Source: Tropicimonas isoalkanivorans (GTDB lineage: Bacteria > Pseudomonadota > Alphaproteobacteria > Rhodobacterales > Rhodobacteraceae). From it: a stretch of DNA of 64,000 nt. The notes beneath the pieces are model-generated. The model was not told the origin of the DNA and searched no databases. It saw nothing but the letters and a program-made list of their open reading frames with translations. The stretch is from NCBI RefSeq assembly GCF_900112335.1, contig NZ_FOLG01000007.1:147545-211544 (forward strand), given 5' to 3'. Shown here piece after piece: positions 8,217 to 17,458 of the stretch (position 1 is the stretch's first letter; the number at the start of each line of letters is the position of its first letter). The translations under genes were made by a program, and so were the position numbers.

Positions 8217-10010
8217 CTACTCCGCTGCGAGGCCCTCGGTAAACTGCAGCCGGGCTAGCCGCGCGTAGAGTCCATCCTGGGCCACGAGGGCTTCGTGCGT
8301 CCCTTCGGCCAGTATGCGGCCATGGTCGAAGACCAGGATTCGGTCAGCCTGCTTCACCGTGGACAGGCGGTGCGCAATGATGAGGGTGGTTCGCCCCTTG
8401 CTGAGAGCAGCCACGGCCGTCTGGACGGCGCGCTCGCTTTCCGAGTCGAGGGCGGAGGTCGCCTCGTCGAGGAGAAGGACCGGCGCGTCGCGCAATATGG
8501 CCCGCGCAAGGGCGACCCGCTGCCGTTGCCCTCCCGACAGCATGACCCCGCGCTCGCCAAGATAGGTGTCGTAGCCGTCCGGCAGAGCGTCGATGAAGTC
8601 ATGAGCCGCGGCCGCCTGCGCGGCGGCGATGACCTCGGCGTCGGTCGCATCGGGGCGCCCGAACCGAATGTTCTCCCGAGCCGTATCGGCAAAGATGACC
8701 GGGTCTTGCGGCACCAGCGCGAAGGCGCGGCGAAAGGCGGCGCGTTCCATTTCTGCAAGTGGCACGCCGTCTAGCCGGACTTCACCGGACGTCGGATCGT
8801 AAAAGCGGAGCAACAGTTGTAGTACCGTCGATTTTCCCGCCCCCGACGGCCCCACGAGCGCAACCTGCTCGCCTGGCGCGATTCGGAAGCTTACCCCATG
8901 CAGCGCCGCTTCGGCGGGCCGCGACGGGTAATGGAAGGTCACATTGTCAAAAACAATTTCACCGGTGACGGTTTCGGGAACGGGCCGCGGATGGTCCGGA
9001 TCGAGAACACCATCCTCCGCGTCCAGAAGTTCCACCAGCCGCTCGGTTGCGCCCGCAGCACGTTGCAACTCGCCCCAGATCTCGGAAAGCGCCGCGACGG
9101 AACCCGCCATGATGCCCGCATATATGAGGAACTGAACCAACTCACCGGCGGTCATCACGTCGGCGCGCACATCGCGGGCCCCGATCCACAGCACGCCCAG
9201 AATACCGGAGAACACGACGAAAATGATGATGATCGTCAGCATGGCGCGGACACTTATCCGCGTCTTGGCCGACAGGTAGCTCGCCTCCGTGACCTCGGCG
9301 AACCGACCACGGGTGACCTTTTCGTGGGAATAGGCCTGAACGGTCTGCGCGGCCTGCAGAGCCTCCGACGCGCTGCCGGAACTGCGCGCGATCCAATCCT
9401 GGTTCTGTCGGCTGAGCACTCTGAGCCTGCGTCCAAGGGCCAGAATCGGCACAATGACCAGAGGGACGATGGCCAGAACCATCAACGTCAGCTTCCCGGA
9501 CGTGAAGAACATCATCGTCAGCCCGCCAACAAACAACAGCGTGTTCCGCAGGAACCAACTGACCGACGAGCCGATCACCGACAAAATGAGCGTGGTGTCG
9601 GTGGTGATCCGGCTTATCACTTCGCCGGTCATGATGTTCTCGTAATAGGCTGGGCTCATGCCGATCATCCGGTCGAACACCGCCTTGCGGATGTCGGCAA
9701 CCACGCGTTCACCCAGCCGCGTGACGACGTAGTACCTCAGGCCGGTCCCTAAGGCGAATACTGCGGCTATGCCGATCGCGGCCAGAAAGTACTGGTCCAG
9801 AAGGTGCACCGCACCGCTTCCGAATCCGTCGACCACGCGGCGCGCAGCCAGCGGCAGCAGCAGGGAAACCGTCGCGGTGACGGTGAGCGCGATGCCCGCC
9901 AGCACCACATACGTGCGGTAAGGTGCGAGAAAGGGAAACAGGGCCCGTAATGTGCCGACGCGTTTCGAAGCAGCGCGCTCCTGTTGAGCATCCTGTCCTG
10001 TATTGGCCAT
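8217..10010 (-). CDS. ABC exporter, fused membrane and ATPase domains (MsbA-like)
   Basis: Half-size exporter: six membrane helices (about residues 30-310) fused to one nucleotide-binding domain (about 350-590). Walker A is GPSGAGKST, the signature is LSGGQRQRVALARA, and Walker B is VLLLDEATSALD. It would work as a homodimer in the inner membrane. The MsbA-type layout suggests a lipid or hydrophobic substrate, but that is family inference. The acyl-CoA synthetase starts 30 nt downstream. Upstream, 88 nt separate it from the end of the flagellar operon. Confidence 0.85.
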   Translation of the reverse strand: MANTGQDAQQERAASKRVGTLRALFPFLAPYRTYVVLAGIALTVTATVSLLLPLAARRVVDGFGSGAVHLLDQYFLAAIGIAAVFALGTGLRYYVVTRLGERVVADIRKAVFDRMIGMSPAYYENIMTGEVISRITTDTTLILSVIGSSVSWFLRNTLLFVGGLTMMFFTSGKLTLMVLAIVPLVIVPILALGRRLRVLSRQNQDWIARSSGSASEALQAAQTVQAYSHEKVTRGRFAEVTEASYLSAKTRISVRAMLTIIIIFVVFSGILGVLWIGARDVRADVMTAGELVQFLIYAGIMAGSVAALSEIWGELQRAAGATERLVELLDAEDGVLDPDHPRPVPETVTGEIVFDNVTFHYPSRPAEAALHGVSFRIAPGEQVALVGPSGAGKSTVLQLLLRFYDPTSGEVRLDGVPLAEMERAAFRRAFALVPQDPVIFADTARENIRFGRPDATDAEVIAAAQAAAAHDFIDALPDGYDTYLGERGVMLSGGQRQRVALARAILRDAPVLLLDEATSALDSESERAVQTAVAALSKGRTTLIIAHRLSTVKQADRILVFDHGRILAEGTHEALVAQDGLYARLARLQFTEGLAAE

Positions 10011-10098
10011 GTCCGCCTCTCCTGCTGGTCACCGTGGAATAGCGGTCCTTTTCCCCAGCGGCAACACGAAGCCGGAGATCGGCGATTGGGGGGCGCCG

Positions 10099-10485
10099 TT
10101 ATTCAGCGAGGCGCCGGCGTCGGCGTTCCTTGTCTATTTCTTGCAACTTCTTAGCCGCTTCCCGCTTGCTGAACGCTTTCCGGGCCTTTGCCTGTTCACC
10201 GGCCAGCGCCGCGCGCGCTCGTGCCAACTCCATGTTCAGGCGCTCCCTTTCCCGCTCCGCCCAGATCATCCAGCCTGACGCGGCGGAAATCATGGCGGTA
10301 TCCGACTGGTCGGCTGCAACGAGGCCATCCAGCGACCGGCGACGCGCCTGCGCCAGATCCTGCAGCTTGGCGGAGGCGGCGCGTTCCAGTGCGGCCTGTC
10401 GGCGCAACCCCTGGCTCGCCGCAGCCCAGGCAACCTCGGTAACGGCCTTCAACCTCTCGAAGTCTTGCTTTCGGTTCTCCGTCAT
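10099..10485 (-). CDS. Small coiled-coil protein at the end of the flagellar operon (FliJ-like by position)
   Basis: A 128-aa protein made almost wholly of charged amphipathic helices (for example LERAASAKLQDLAQARRRSL and ERERERLNMELARARAALAG), rich in Ala, Arg and Glu, with no signal peptide. The ATG at 10485 lies 5 nt after the flhB stop, which defines the start; a longer open frame upstream overlaps flhB and is rejected. FliJ, the coiled-coil chaperone-like stalk of the export apparatus, has this size and character, and no other fliJ is in view. There is no diagnostic motif, so the FliJ idea is only positional. Confidence 0.6.
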   Translation of the reverse strand: MTENRKQDFERLKAVTEVAWAAASQGLRRQAALERAASAKLQDLAQARRRSLDGLVAADQSDTAMISAASGWMIWAERERERLNMELARARAALAGEQAKARKAFSKREAAKKLQEIDKERRRRRLAE

Positions 10486-10490
10486 CTCGC

Positions 10491-11579
10491 TCAATCCAGC
10501 GCTCTCTTGCGCGCAAGCTGTCTCATCCTGTCGGCGAAGCGAATAGCGGCGCTCACCGGGCGATAGTGCTCTGGCAGGATCTCCTGCCCGATCTCGACCG
10601 TGGCGTAAAGTGTGCGGGCAGTCGGCGGGTCGCGATGGATCGGAACGCCAGCCTCGTTCGCCGCCTTTCGGATCTGCGCGGCTACGGCATCCACACCCTT
10701 GGCCGCGCAACTCGGTGGCCCTGGATAGCTCGGGGACCATTTCAGAGCGACGGCGTAGTGCTCCGGGTTGACAATGACTACCGTGCTCTCGGCCACGTCG
10801 CGCAACATCGAGTTCAACGCGATCTCCTGGCCGCGCTGCCGGCGCTGCTGCTTCACGTATGGATCGCCTTCGCTGTCCTTTTGCTCGTCCTGTAGCTCCT
10901 TGCGGGACATCCGGTTGCGCCGCTTGTGGTCCATGCTCTGCCACAGCAGGTCGAGGCCGCCGATGACCGCGAGCAGAACGACCAGGATCGATAGAAATTC
11001 GAGCGCCAGATGTGCCATCTGGGCTGCGATGACGTTCGGCTCGAGCCACAGGAGGCCAGCAATCTGCGTCGACCGGGCTTTCAAAAACAAAGCCAAAACG
11101 GATGTCACGAGAAAGAGCTTCACCGCGCTTTTGGCGAACTCGAAAAGCCCGGACCGGCCAAACTTGTTCTTGGCGTTTTCAACGGGAGAAATCCGCGACA
11201 GCTTCGGCGCCAGTTTTCCGGGAGCAAAGACCAAACCCCGGCGCGCGACCAATGCGATCAGCACGGCCAATGCCGGAACGAAGCCGATCGGCAGCACCGT
11301 TGCGCCAACATGACCGACGAAAGGTCTACCGGACAATCCTCCGGCGAACTGGCCGGACCCTGGGCCGACTTCGGAGATCTGCCGCAGCACCGCGATCCCA
11401 AATGACGCCAGCCGTTGGCATACCCACCCCCCCATGGAAAGCGCGACGAGCAGGAAACCCGCATAGGCGACAGCCGACGTGAGATCGTTGGACCGAGGGA
11501 TTTCGCCCTTTTGCCGCGCGTCGTCGAGCTTCTTCTGAGTCGGCTCATGTTGCTTTTCGCTGTCGTCGCCGCCGCTCAC
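10491..11579 (-). CDS. flhB: Flagellar export switch protein FlhB
   Basis: Inner-membrane component of the flagellar type III export gate that switches substrate class after self-cleavage. The N-terminus has the standard SEKQHEPTQKKLDDARQKGE followed by IPRS, then four membrane helices, then a cytoplasmic domain. The self-cleavage motif is NPEH (about residues 271-274) in place of the usual NPTH, followed by YAVALKW. I place the start at GTG 11579, which overlaps the fliR stop (GTGA) and leaves 362 aa; a longer frame would run 17 residues into fliR. Gene order flhA-fliR-flhB with overlaps is typical of alphaproteobacteria. Confidence 0.9.
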   Translation of the reverse strand: MSGGDDSEKQHEPTQKKLDDARQKGEIPRSNDLTSAVAYAGFLLVALSMGGWVCQRLASFGIAVLRQISEVGPGSGQFAGGLSGRPFVGHVGATVLPIGFVPALAVLIALVARRGLVFAPGKLAPKLSRISPVENAKNKFGRSGLFEFAKSAVKLFLVTSVLALFLKARSTQIAGLLWLEPNVIAAQMAHLALEFLSILVVLLAVIGGLDLLWQSMDHKRRNRMSRKELQDEQKDSEGDPYVKQQRRQRGQEIALNSMLRDVAESTVVIVNPEHYAVALKWSPSYPGPPSCAAKGVDAVAAQIRKAANEAGVPIHRDPPTARTLYATVEIGQEILPEHYRPVSAAIRFADRMRQLARKRALD

Positions 11580-12349
11580 CGGCCCACTCCGAATGGATCG
11601 GCGAGAACCCCGTCCAAGGCGTCGAGCCAAAGCTGCAGGAGGAGCGGGGACAGGATGGCGAACATTGCAAGGCCGGCGGCCGTAATTGCCGGCGCCCCGA
11701 CCATAACCACCATGAGTTGCGGCATGGCTCTGTTAATGGCGCCCAGGGCAAGGTTGTAGATGAATGCCGCGACGACGAATGGCGCCGCGAAGGAGAACGC
11801 CATAGAAAAGATCGCGCTTACCCGCGCCGTCAGGAAGCTGGCAAGTTGGGCGCTGTCCAGCACGGAGCCGACGGGAAACGCGTCGTAGCTGCCGATAAGC
11901 GCCTCCGCAACGCGAATGTGCAGGCCGGTCGCCGTCGCCAGCGCCAACCCCGCGACCACCAGAATGTGGCCGAACGCCGGGAGCGGGTCGACGGATGCGC
12001 CGCCGAAAATCTGCGCGAGGGAGGTCGACTGCGCGGCCATGGCGGCGGTTATCTGGAGCAGATGAATCATCAACCGTATGGCGAGGCCGAATACCAGCCC
12101 CACGGCGGTCTCCGTCGCCAGCAGCGGTAGGAATGCGTGAAGGTCCCCGGGGGCGCCGCCCGGGTCTACTGTGGGTGCCACGATGATCGTGAAGGCGAGG
12201 GTCAGTCCAAGGCGGACCCGTTGCGGCACGGTTTGTTCGCCGAATGCCGGCAGAAGGGCCATGGCCCCGCCGACCCGCAGAAAGACGAGAAACCCCATGA
12301 TAAGCCACGAGCGCCCGATATCTCCAAAGAGCATGGCGTCGACCATCAT
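11576..12349 (-). CDS. fliR: Flagellar export gate protein FliR
   Basis: Integral membrane part of the FliPQR export gate. The protein (257 aa from the ATG at 12349) has several hydrophobic helices and family motifs such as FLRVGGAMALLPAFGEQTVP and the C-terminal FAAPFVVAAFIYNLALGAIN followed by RAMPQL. The start overlaps the flhA stop (ATGA); two ATGs are in tandem and the second would remove one residue. No fliQ gene is visible next to fliP or fliR in the window. Confidence 0.9.
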   Translation of the reverse strand: MMVDAMLFGDIGRSWLIMGFLVFLRVGGAMALLPAFGEQTVPQRVRLGLTLAFTIIVAPTVDPGGAPGDLHAFLPLLATETAVGLVFGLAIRLMIHLLQITAAMAAQSTSLAQIFGGASVDPLPAFGHILVVAGLALATATGLHIRVAEALIGSYDAFPVGSVLDSAQLASFLTARVSAIFSMAFSFAAPFVVAAFIYNLALGAINRAMPQLMVVMVGAPAITAAGLAMFAILSPLLLQLWLDALDGVLADPFGVGR

Positions 12350-14436
12350 CGCGCAACCACACCGACCATCGCAGGTCGTTCGTCCGGGCTGATTTCCTCG
12401 TACGAGATCACGGGAATGGACATACGCTTGGACGCAAGCACGGATGACAGAAATCGCCGGCGCCGGGCTGAGGTGATCAGCGCAGGATATGTCGCGTTCT
12501 CCGCGGCTTTCGCGACGCGTTCGGCAATGGCGTTGCTGAGACGGCCGAACTCTTCCGGCGGCAAGGCAACAGACTCTTGCCCGGCAGGCCCTTCCAGCCT
12601 GTGTGTGGCAAAACGCTCCTCCCATTCCGGCGAGAGCTGGATCAGTGGAAGTGTCCCATCGTCCCGCCGGATTTCAGAGACGATCTGGAAACCAAGCCTT
12701 TGCCGCACGTGCTCGCAAATAGCCTCCGGCGCCGCGAATGTGCCCCGTGCCTCAGCGACCGCCTCGAGGATGAGGGGCAGATTCCGGATCGATACCCGCT
12801 CCTCGAGCAACAGGCGCAGAACCGGCAGAAGCAGGTCCATCGGCACCCGCTCCGGGATCAACTCGTCGATCAGTCTGCGATTGGCTTCCGAGCGGGATGC
12901 ATCCGACAGGTTCGTGAGTTCGCTCAAAAGGCGCCTGAGCGCCTTGAGCGTCAGAAGCCGGGCGAGGTTTTGCTTGATTACTTCCAGCAGATGCGTCGCG
13001 AGGACTTCGGCGGGGGCGACGATGGTCGTTCCCGCCAGCGCGGCCGCTTCCCGGTCCGCCTGCGCAACCCAGCGGGCCGGTGCACCGTAAACCGGCTCTG
13101 AGACATCCTCGCCCGTCGGCAAATCGGCTGTATCGCCCGACTTTAGCGCCAGAAGCTCTCCCGGCTTGAGCCGGTCCCTGGCCTGTTGCACGCCATGGAT
13201 CCGGATCGCGTAGACGCCTTGGGGAAGCCCCGCGTTGTCGGTCAATCGGATCTCCGGAAGGATGAGCCCGTACGTCGCCGCAACGTGATTGCGGATGTTG
13301 CCTATCCGCGCTTCCAGTCCGGTCGCGGGATCCAGCACCATCGAGACAAGATCCGGAGCGAATTCCAGGTGTATGTCGTCGAGGTCCAACACATCGCCGA
13401 TGCGCTGTTGAGGCAAGGGCACCTCCGCCAATGCCTCCGTCTCGTCGTTCTTCTCCTTCCGGGACGCATTTCGCATCCCCCGCAGTCCCAGACCAGACAG
13501 GGCAAGCGCGCCGCACGCGAACGGCAGGAACGGGAAACCCGGAACCACTGCGAAGAGCAGCATCAGCCCGCCCACTGTCAGAAGCGCGGGGGGATGCTTG
13601 CCCAATTGCGAGAAAAGCGCCAGATCGACCGCGCCCCGGTCTCCCCCACGGGCAAGCAAAAGGGCGGAGGCCACGGAGATGATGACCGCCGGAATTTGGG
13701 AGACGAGACCATCGCCCACGGTCAGGATCGCGTATGTCTCCAAGGCCTGACCGATCGGCATGCCATGGATCAGGACTCCCATCGCCAAGCCCATCACGAG
13801 GTTCATCATGGTGATGAGCAGGCCGGCGATCGCGTCGCCCTTCACGAATTTCGACGCCCCGTCGAGGGAGCCGAAAAACGTTGTCTCGGCCTGCTCGCGC
13901 TCACGCCGCGCCTTGGCTTCCTTGTGGTCGATCGCGCCGGCCGACATATCGCTATCGATTGCGAGCTGCTTGCCTGGCATGCCGTCGAGCGCAAAACGCG
14001 CGCCCACCTCCGCCATACGGGTCGCGCCCTTGTTGATGACGATGAAGTTCACGATCAGCAGCACGCAGAAGACGACCAGCCCAAGGAAAACGCTGCCGCC
14101 CATGACAAACATCGCAAAGCCCTGAATGACGTTGCCGGCAGCCGAGGTCCCCGTGTGGCCTTGGCCAATGATGAGCTTGGTCGACGACACGTTGAGCGAC
14201 AGCCGCAGCATCAGGGAGGCGAGGAGCACCGTCGGAAACGAGGAGAAATCGAGCGGCCGCTCGATGAAAAGCGTGACGGTAAAGATCAGGATTGCGAGGG
14301 CGAAAGAGGCAGCCAGCCCGATGTCGAGGATCCAGGCCGGCATCGGGAGCACCATCATCACGATGACCGCCATCAAGGCGACGGCCAGCATGACCGTGGG
14401 GTTCAGGACCCGCATACCAAGCGCGACAGGGTTCAT
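12346..14436 (-). CDS. flhA: Flagellar export gate protein FlhA
   Basis: Large export-gate protein that binds chaperone-substrate complexes. The N-terminal half (about residues 1-320) has eight predicted membrane helices and the FHIPEP-family signature RMAEVGARFALDGMPGKQLA then IDSDMSAG. The C-terminal cytoplasmic domain (about 360-696) includes EVLATHLLEVIKQNLARLLT. Length of 696 aa is normal. It starts inside the stop of the lytic transglycosylase gene (ATGA at 14433-14436) and its own stop overlaps the fliR start, so translation is coupled on both sides. Confidence 0.95.
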   Translation of the reverse strand: MNPVALGMRVLNPTVMLAVALMAVIVMMVLPMPAWILDIGLAASFALAILIFTVTLFIERPLDFSSFPTVLLASLMLRLSLNVSSTKLIIGQGHTGTSAAGNVIQGFAMFVMGGSVFLGLVVFCVLLIVNFIVINKGATRMAEVGARFALDGMPGKQLAIDSDMSAGAIDHKEAKARREREQAETTFFGSLDGASKFVKGDAIAGLLITMMNLVMGLAMGVLIHGMPIGQALETYAILTVGDGLVSQIPAVIISVASALLLARGGDRGAVDLALFSQLGKHPPALLTVGGLMLLFAVVPGFPFLPFACGALALSGLGLRGMRNASRKEKNDETEALAEVPLPQQRIGDVLDLDDIHLEFAPDLVSMVLDPATGLEARIGNIRNHVAATYGLILPEIRLTDNAGLPQGVYAIRIHGVQQARDRLKPGELLALKSGDTADLPTGEDVSEPVYGAPARWVAQADREAAALAGTTIVAPAEVLATHLLEVIKQNLARLLTLKALRRLLSELTNLSDASRSEANRRLIDELIPERVPMDLLLPVLRLLLEERVSIRNLPLILEAVAEARGTFAAPEAICEHVRQRLGFQIVSEIRRDDGTLPLIQLSPEWEERFATHRLEGPAGQESVALPPEEFGRLSNAIAERVAKAAENATYPALITSARRRRFLSSVLASKRMSIPVISYEEISPDERPAMVGVVAR

Positions 14437-15182
14437 TGCAAAAACCCGAACAGCGGCGTGGCGGCCGGCGCCGTACCAAGCGGAACCAATGATGCTGTGG
14501 CTCGCCGGCCCGTGGCCGGGAACAACGGCACCACGTGGGCAGCCGCAGCCGCCGGAACGGGATTGGATTGCGGCGAGACCGCCTCGTTCCCCCTGCCCCC
14601 GTACCGTGCAAGGATCGGCTTCAGTTTACTGCGGTACTTCGCGGCAAGCTCCGGCGTGCGGGAATGGTAGGCCGATGCCGCGGTCTCCCAGGAGCCGAAT
14701 TCCCGATACAGGTCCCTCAGGAAAGATGCAGCATAGCGCGCATTGTCTTCGGGCCGGAACATCGCATTGAGCGACGGGAAGTTTTTCCCATGCCATCGCA
14801 CGTTGAGCTGAAAACATCCCACGTCGACATTGTCTGTCCCGCTCCGAAGGAGGCTGTCCACAAGGTCAACGGCTGACTGGGACGTGTCGAGCCAATGACC
14901 CTTTCCTCGTGACTGTACGGTCCACGGCCAGGGGCGGACCGATCCGTTGATCTTCCGCCCGCTTTCGAGCGTTGCGATGGCTTTCATAACCTCGGCAGGC
15001 ACGCCGCTATCTGCCGCAACGATCTCCGCCCAGCGTAGGCAGACGTCTTCGTCCGATGCGAGAGTCATCGCCTGTGCGGAGAGCGTCCATAGTCCAAGGA
15101 CGACCGAGACCACGATTTCGGTCAGGCGCGTGCCGTCACCTCTCCAGCCCCGATGAATTGATTCGGTCTCCTGACCTGGCAT
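14433..15182 (-). CDS. Lytic transglycosylase (SLT family) in the flagellar operon
   Basis: Secreted peptidoglycan-cleaving enzyme. After a signal-anchor (about residues 20-38, LTEIVVSVVLGLWTLSAQA) comes an SLT domain with the catalytic glutamate in ATLESGRKING (about E73), the segment VGCFQLNVRWHGKNF, and AASAYHSRTPELA. A Pro/Ala-rich tail closes the 249-aa protein. AAGGTG lies 5 nt before the ATG. By position upstream of flhA it probably opens the wall for rod or stator assembly, as SltF-type enzymes do in Rhodobacter. The function is inferred from context; the domain call is firm. Confidence 0.85.
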   Translation of the reverse strand: MPGQETESIHRGWRGDGTRLTEIVVSVVLGLWTLSAQAMTLASDEDVCLRWAEIVAADSGVPAEVMKAIATLESGRKINGSVRPWPWTVQSRGKGHWLDTSQSAVDLVDSLLRSGTDNVDVGCFQLNVRWHGKNFPSLNAMFRPEDNARYAASFLRDLYREFGSWETAASAYHSRTPELAAKYRSKLKPILARYGGRGNEAVSPQSNPVPAAAAAHVVPLFPATGRRATASLVPLGTAPAATPLFGFLQ

Positions 15183-15241
15183 TTGGGCACCTTTCTGGTT
15201 CGTCCCGTGTCGGGTCTAGCGCCAGATCAGTTACGGTCCGG

Positions 15242-17458
15242 TTACTCTCCGACAGTTTGGGAAAGGTGAGACGACTCAATAAGCGCCGCTATCCTCTGTC
15301 GGGTTTCTTGGCTGTGCGCGATATCGGTACGGGCCTGCTCCAGTGTGATCGCTCCCGCTTCCGGATCAGGCGATTGGACGTCCGGCGCCCCCTTGCGGAC
15401 CTCCCAAAGAGCACGTTCCGCATCGGAGCCGAACTTTTCAATCAACCCGGATGTGCCAGATAGCCAGGCCTGCCGTCCGGCGGCAGGGATGTCGCCTTCC
15501 CGTTCGAGAATTTCCGCCGCAGCCGCATGTTCGCCGAGCCGCGCCAATGCCTGCGCCCGGATCGAAAGGCTCGCCGGATCGGTCTCGCCCGCGACGAGCG
15601 TGAGGGCGAGTGAGGAATCCCCGTTCCCTAACGCGACGCCTGCTGCCAGATGCCGGTGAGTAGGCGAATTTTGATCGGAATCGACCTTCAGCAGCCGCCC
15701 GGCCAGTTTCGGCAGACCCAGATCCAGCAGACGGCGCACGGCGAGATACAAAACTTCAGGCTCTAGAAGATCTGGCCGCTGATCGCCCGATGGATCTTGC
15801 ACGAACCGCAGGAGCGCGACGTCGTCCTCCAGCACAATCATCTGGTCCACGATGACGGAAAGCAGTTCATCGGCAGGCCCTGGCGGCACCCCGTCCGCAA
15901 TTAGGCGCCTGCGATGTGCAAGGGCCGCCGGAAAGTCGCCCAGATGGGCACGGGCAATACTCGCCTGGGTCAGCAGGTGCGCGCCGATCTCCGTGCCTCG
16001 CACTTCGCCAGCCATTGCCTCGGCGAGTTCGACCTGCTTGGGGTCGATCCTGCCCTCGTGGATGGCGTTCGCAAGTAAAGCACTTAACGCCCGCGGGGAT
16101 TGTTCGCCGTTCTTTGCCACGACGTCGTTCAGCGTTTCCATCGCCTCATCCCGCTCCGAGGGTGCGACGTCCGTTGTCGCATCCAGCAGGACCAGTTCGC
16201 TGCTCTTCGCTTCACCGGCCCGCCGGGTCGCATCCCGCACCGCGGCCGCTGCGTCATCGGCTCCCGCAGCGAGCAGATTTCGCGCCAGCGCCGGCCCCAA
16301 TTGCGCGCGCGGAAGGGGCGGCAGCCGGAAGAACCAGTTTTGCACCGCCGTCTCGTTGATATTCTCCAGGCTTTTGGGATCCCTGCTGGCAAGGACTGCC
16401 CATGCCGCACTCGCGCCTTCGCAGCTCTCCTGATCTTCGAAGGGGCTGTTGCCGATGGGCTCGCCCTGATCAAGAAGGCTGGCAATCGTTCGATAAAGGG
16501 GAGCTTCATCGACTAAGCCGGGAAACTCTTCCACGACTGCAAGCGCTTCGGCACCGAAGCCGAGGGAAAGATACGCCTGGGCCATTTGCCCGACAGTCAT
16601 CTTGGCAGGCTGATCACGTTGATCCAGCAGGTCCCGCCGGGCCGCGGCGAGGTCACTGATATTCGCGCCGGCACCGGCCCATTGCTCGGGCTCTAGCAGG
16701 GTGGACTCCAGGCACGATTGTCCGTTGGACCGGGGTGAGGAGACCCCGATCCCTTGGAAATTCACACGATCGAACACGGTTTCAGTGACCATATGCCGGG
16801 CCTCGGCCTGCGGATCTCCGTGCAAGCTCAGCGTCTGCCGTGGACGGGCCTTTCCTGTCGGCAGTCGCATCTCCGCAAGGCCCTGGCTCGCCGCCCGACC
16901 CAGTTGCTGGATCATCGCATTGCGGATGGTCAGCCTGTCGGGCCTCCGCTGATCCGTAACCCGCGTTCCCACCGGCAGCCCACCATCGTGTTGCTGGAGA
17001 TGCGGCGCCCGCTCGGGCATCGGCGCCATTGCCGAGACGGCAGGCGGCAGGCCGAAAGGCAGGACGTCAGGTTGGGGCGCAGTTTCGCTGGCCGCTTGCG
17101 GATCGCTTGTGATGTCGATTGCCACAGTGTTCGCGCCGGCGCGAAATACCTCGATCGAACATGCGCATTGGCTTTCGATCAACAGAGTGCCGGACGGCTG
17201 GTCGAACGCGACGGACTGGATCCGATCCTTGGGGATCAGGTCGAAGACCTGGGAAAGATCCGGCGACAGATCTGACCTGTCGAACTGTACTTCGTATCCC
17301 CCCGACGTCTTGCGCTCTGTCCAATCGATCGGCCGCCCAAAAACCATGACAAGCCTCGAGAAGTTGTCATGCTCGCCGGACAGGACGCGGACGTTTTCCG
17401 CGCTCGCGGACGCTGCAAGAAGACTGAGCAGAAGGACTGCTGCGACACGGAAGATCAT
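15242..17458 (-). CDS. Large secreted helical-repeat protein with an AMIN-like N-terminus, flagellar operon
   Basis: I do not recognise a named family. The 738-aa protein has a clean Sec signal peptide (residues 1-20, ending ASASA). Residues about 22-100 have a beta-rich pattern (VRVLSGEHDNFSRLVMVFGR, then WTERKTSGGYEVQF) that resembles AMIN domains, which bind peptidoglycan in other periplasmic proteins. From about 270 to the end it is a chain of Ala/Leu-rich helix pairs like TPR or Sel1 solenoids (for example QMAQAYLSLGFGAEALAVVE). It overlaps the motA stop (ATGA) and precedes the transglycosylase. A periplasmic scaffold that ties the stator to the wall, comparable in role to MotC of rhizobia, is a reasonable guess because a MotE-like protein lies two genes upstream. 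Confidence 0.75.
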   Translation of the reverse strand: MIFRVAAVLLLSLLAASASAENVRVLSGEHDNFSRLVMVFGRPIDWTERKTSGGYEVQFDRSDLSPDLSQVFDLIPKDRIQSVAFDQPSGTLLIESQCACSIEVFRAGANTVAIDITSDPQAASETAPQPDVLPFGLPPAVSAMAPMPERAPHLQQHDGGLPVGTRVTDQRRPDRLTIRNAMIQQLGRAASQGLAEMRLPTGKARPRQTLSLHGDPQAEARHMVTETVFDRVNFQGIGVSSPRSNGQSCLESTLLEPEQWAGAGANISDLAAARRDLLDQRDQPAKMTVGQMAQAYLSLGFGAEALAVVEEFPGLVDEAPLYRTIASLLDQGEPIGNSPFEDQESCEGASAAWAVLASRDPKSLENINETAVQNWFFRLPPLPRAQLGPALARNLLAAGADDAAAAVRDATRRAGEAKSSELVLLDATTDVAPSERDEAMETLNDVVAKNGEQSPRALSALLANAIHEGRIDPKQVELAEAMAGEVRGTEIGAHLLTQASIARAHLGDFPAALAHRRRLIADGVPPGPADELLSVIVDQMIVLEDDVALLRFVQDPSGDQRPDLLEPEVLYLAVRRLLDLGLPKLAGRLLKVDSDQNSPTHRHLAAGVALGNGDSSLALTLVAGETDPASLSIRAQALARLGEHAAAAEILEREGDIPAAGRQAWLSGTSGLIEKFGSDAERALWEVRKGAPDVQSPDPEAGAITLEQARTDIAHSQETRQRIAALIESSHLSQTVGE

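Noticed and set aside
10486..11049. N-terminal extension of the 128-aa coiled-coil gene
   Set aside because: The extension overlaps flhB in another frame and is low-complexity; the ATG at 10485 sits right after the flhB stop.
13186..14670. Open frame of nearly 500 codons antisense to flhA
   Set aside because: Gln/His/Arg-rich translation with no recognisable domain, entirely opposite a certain gene.
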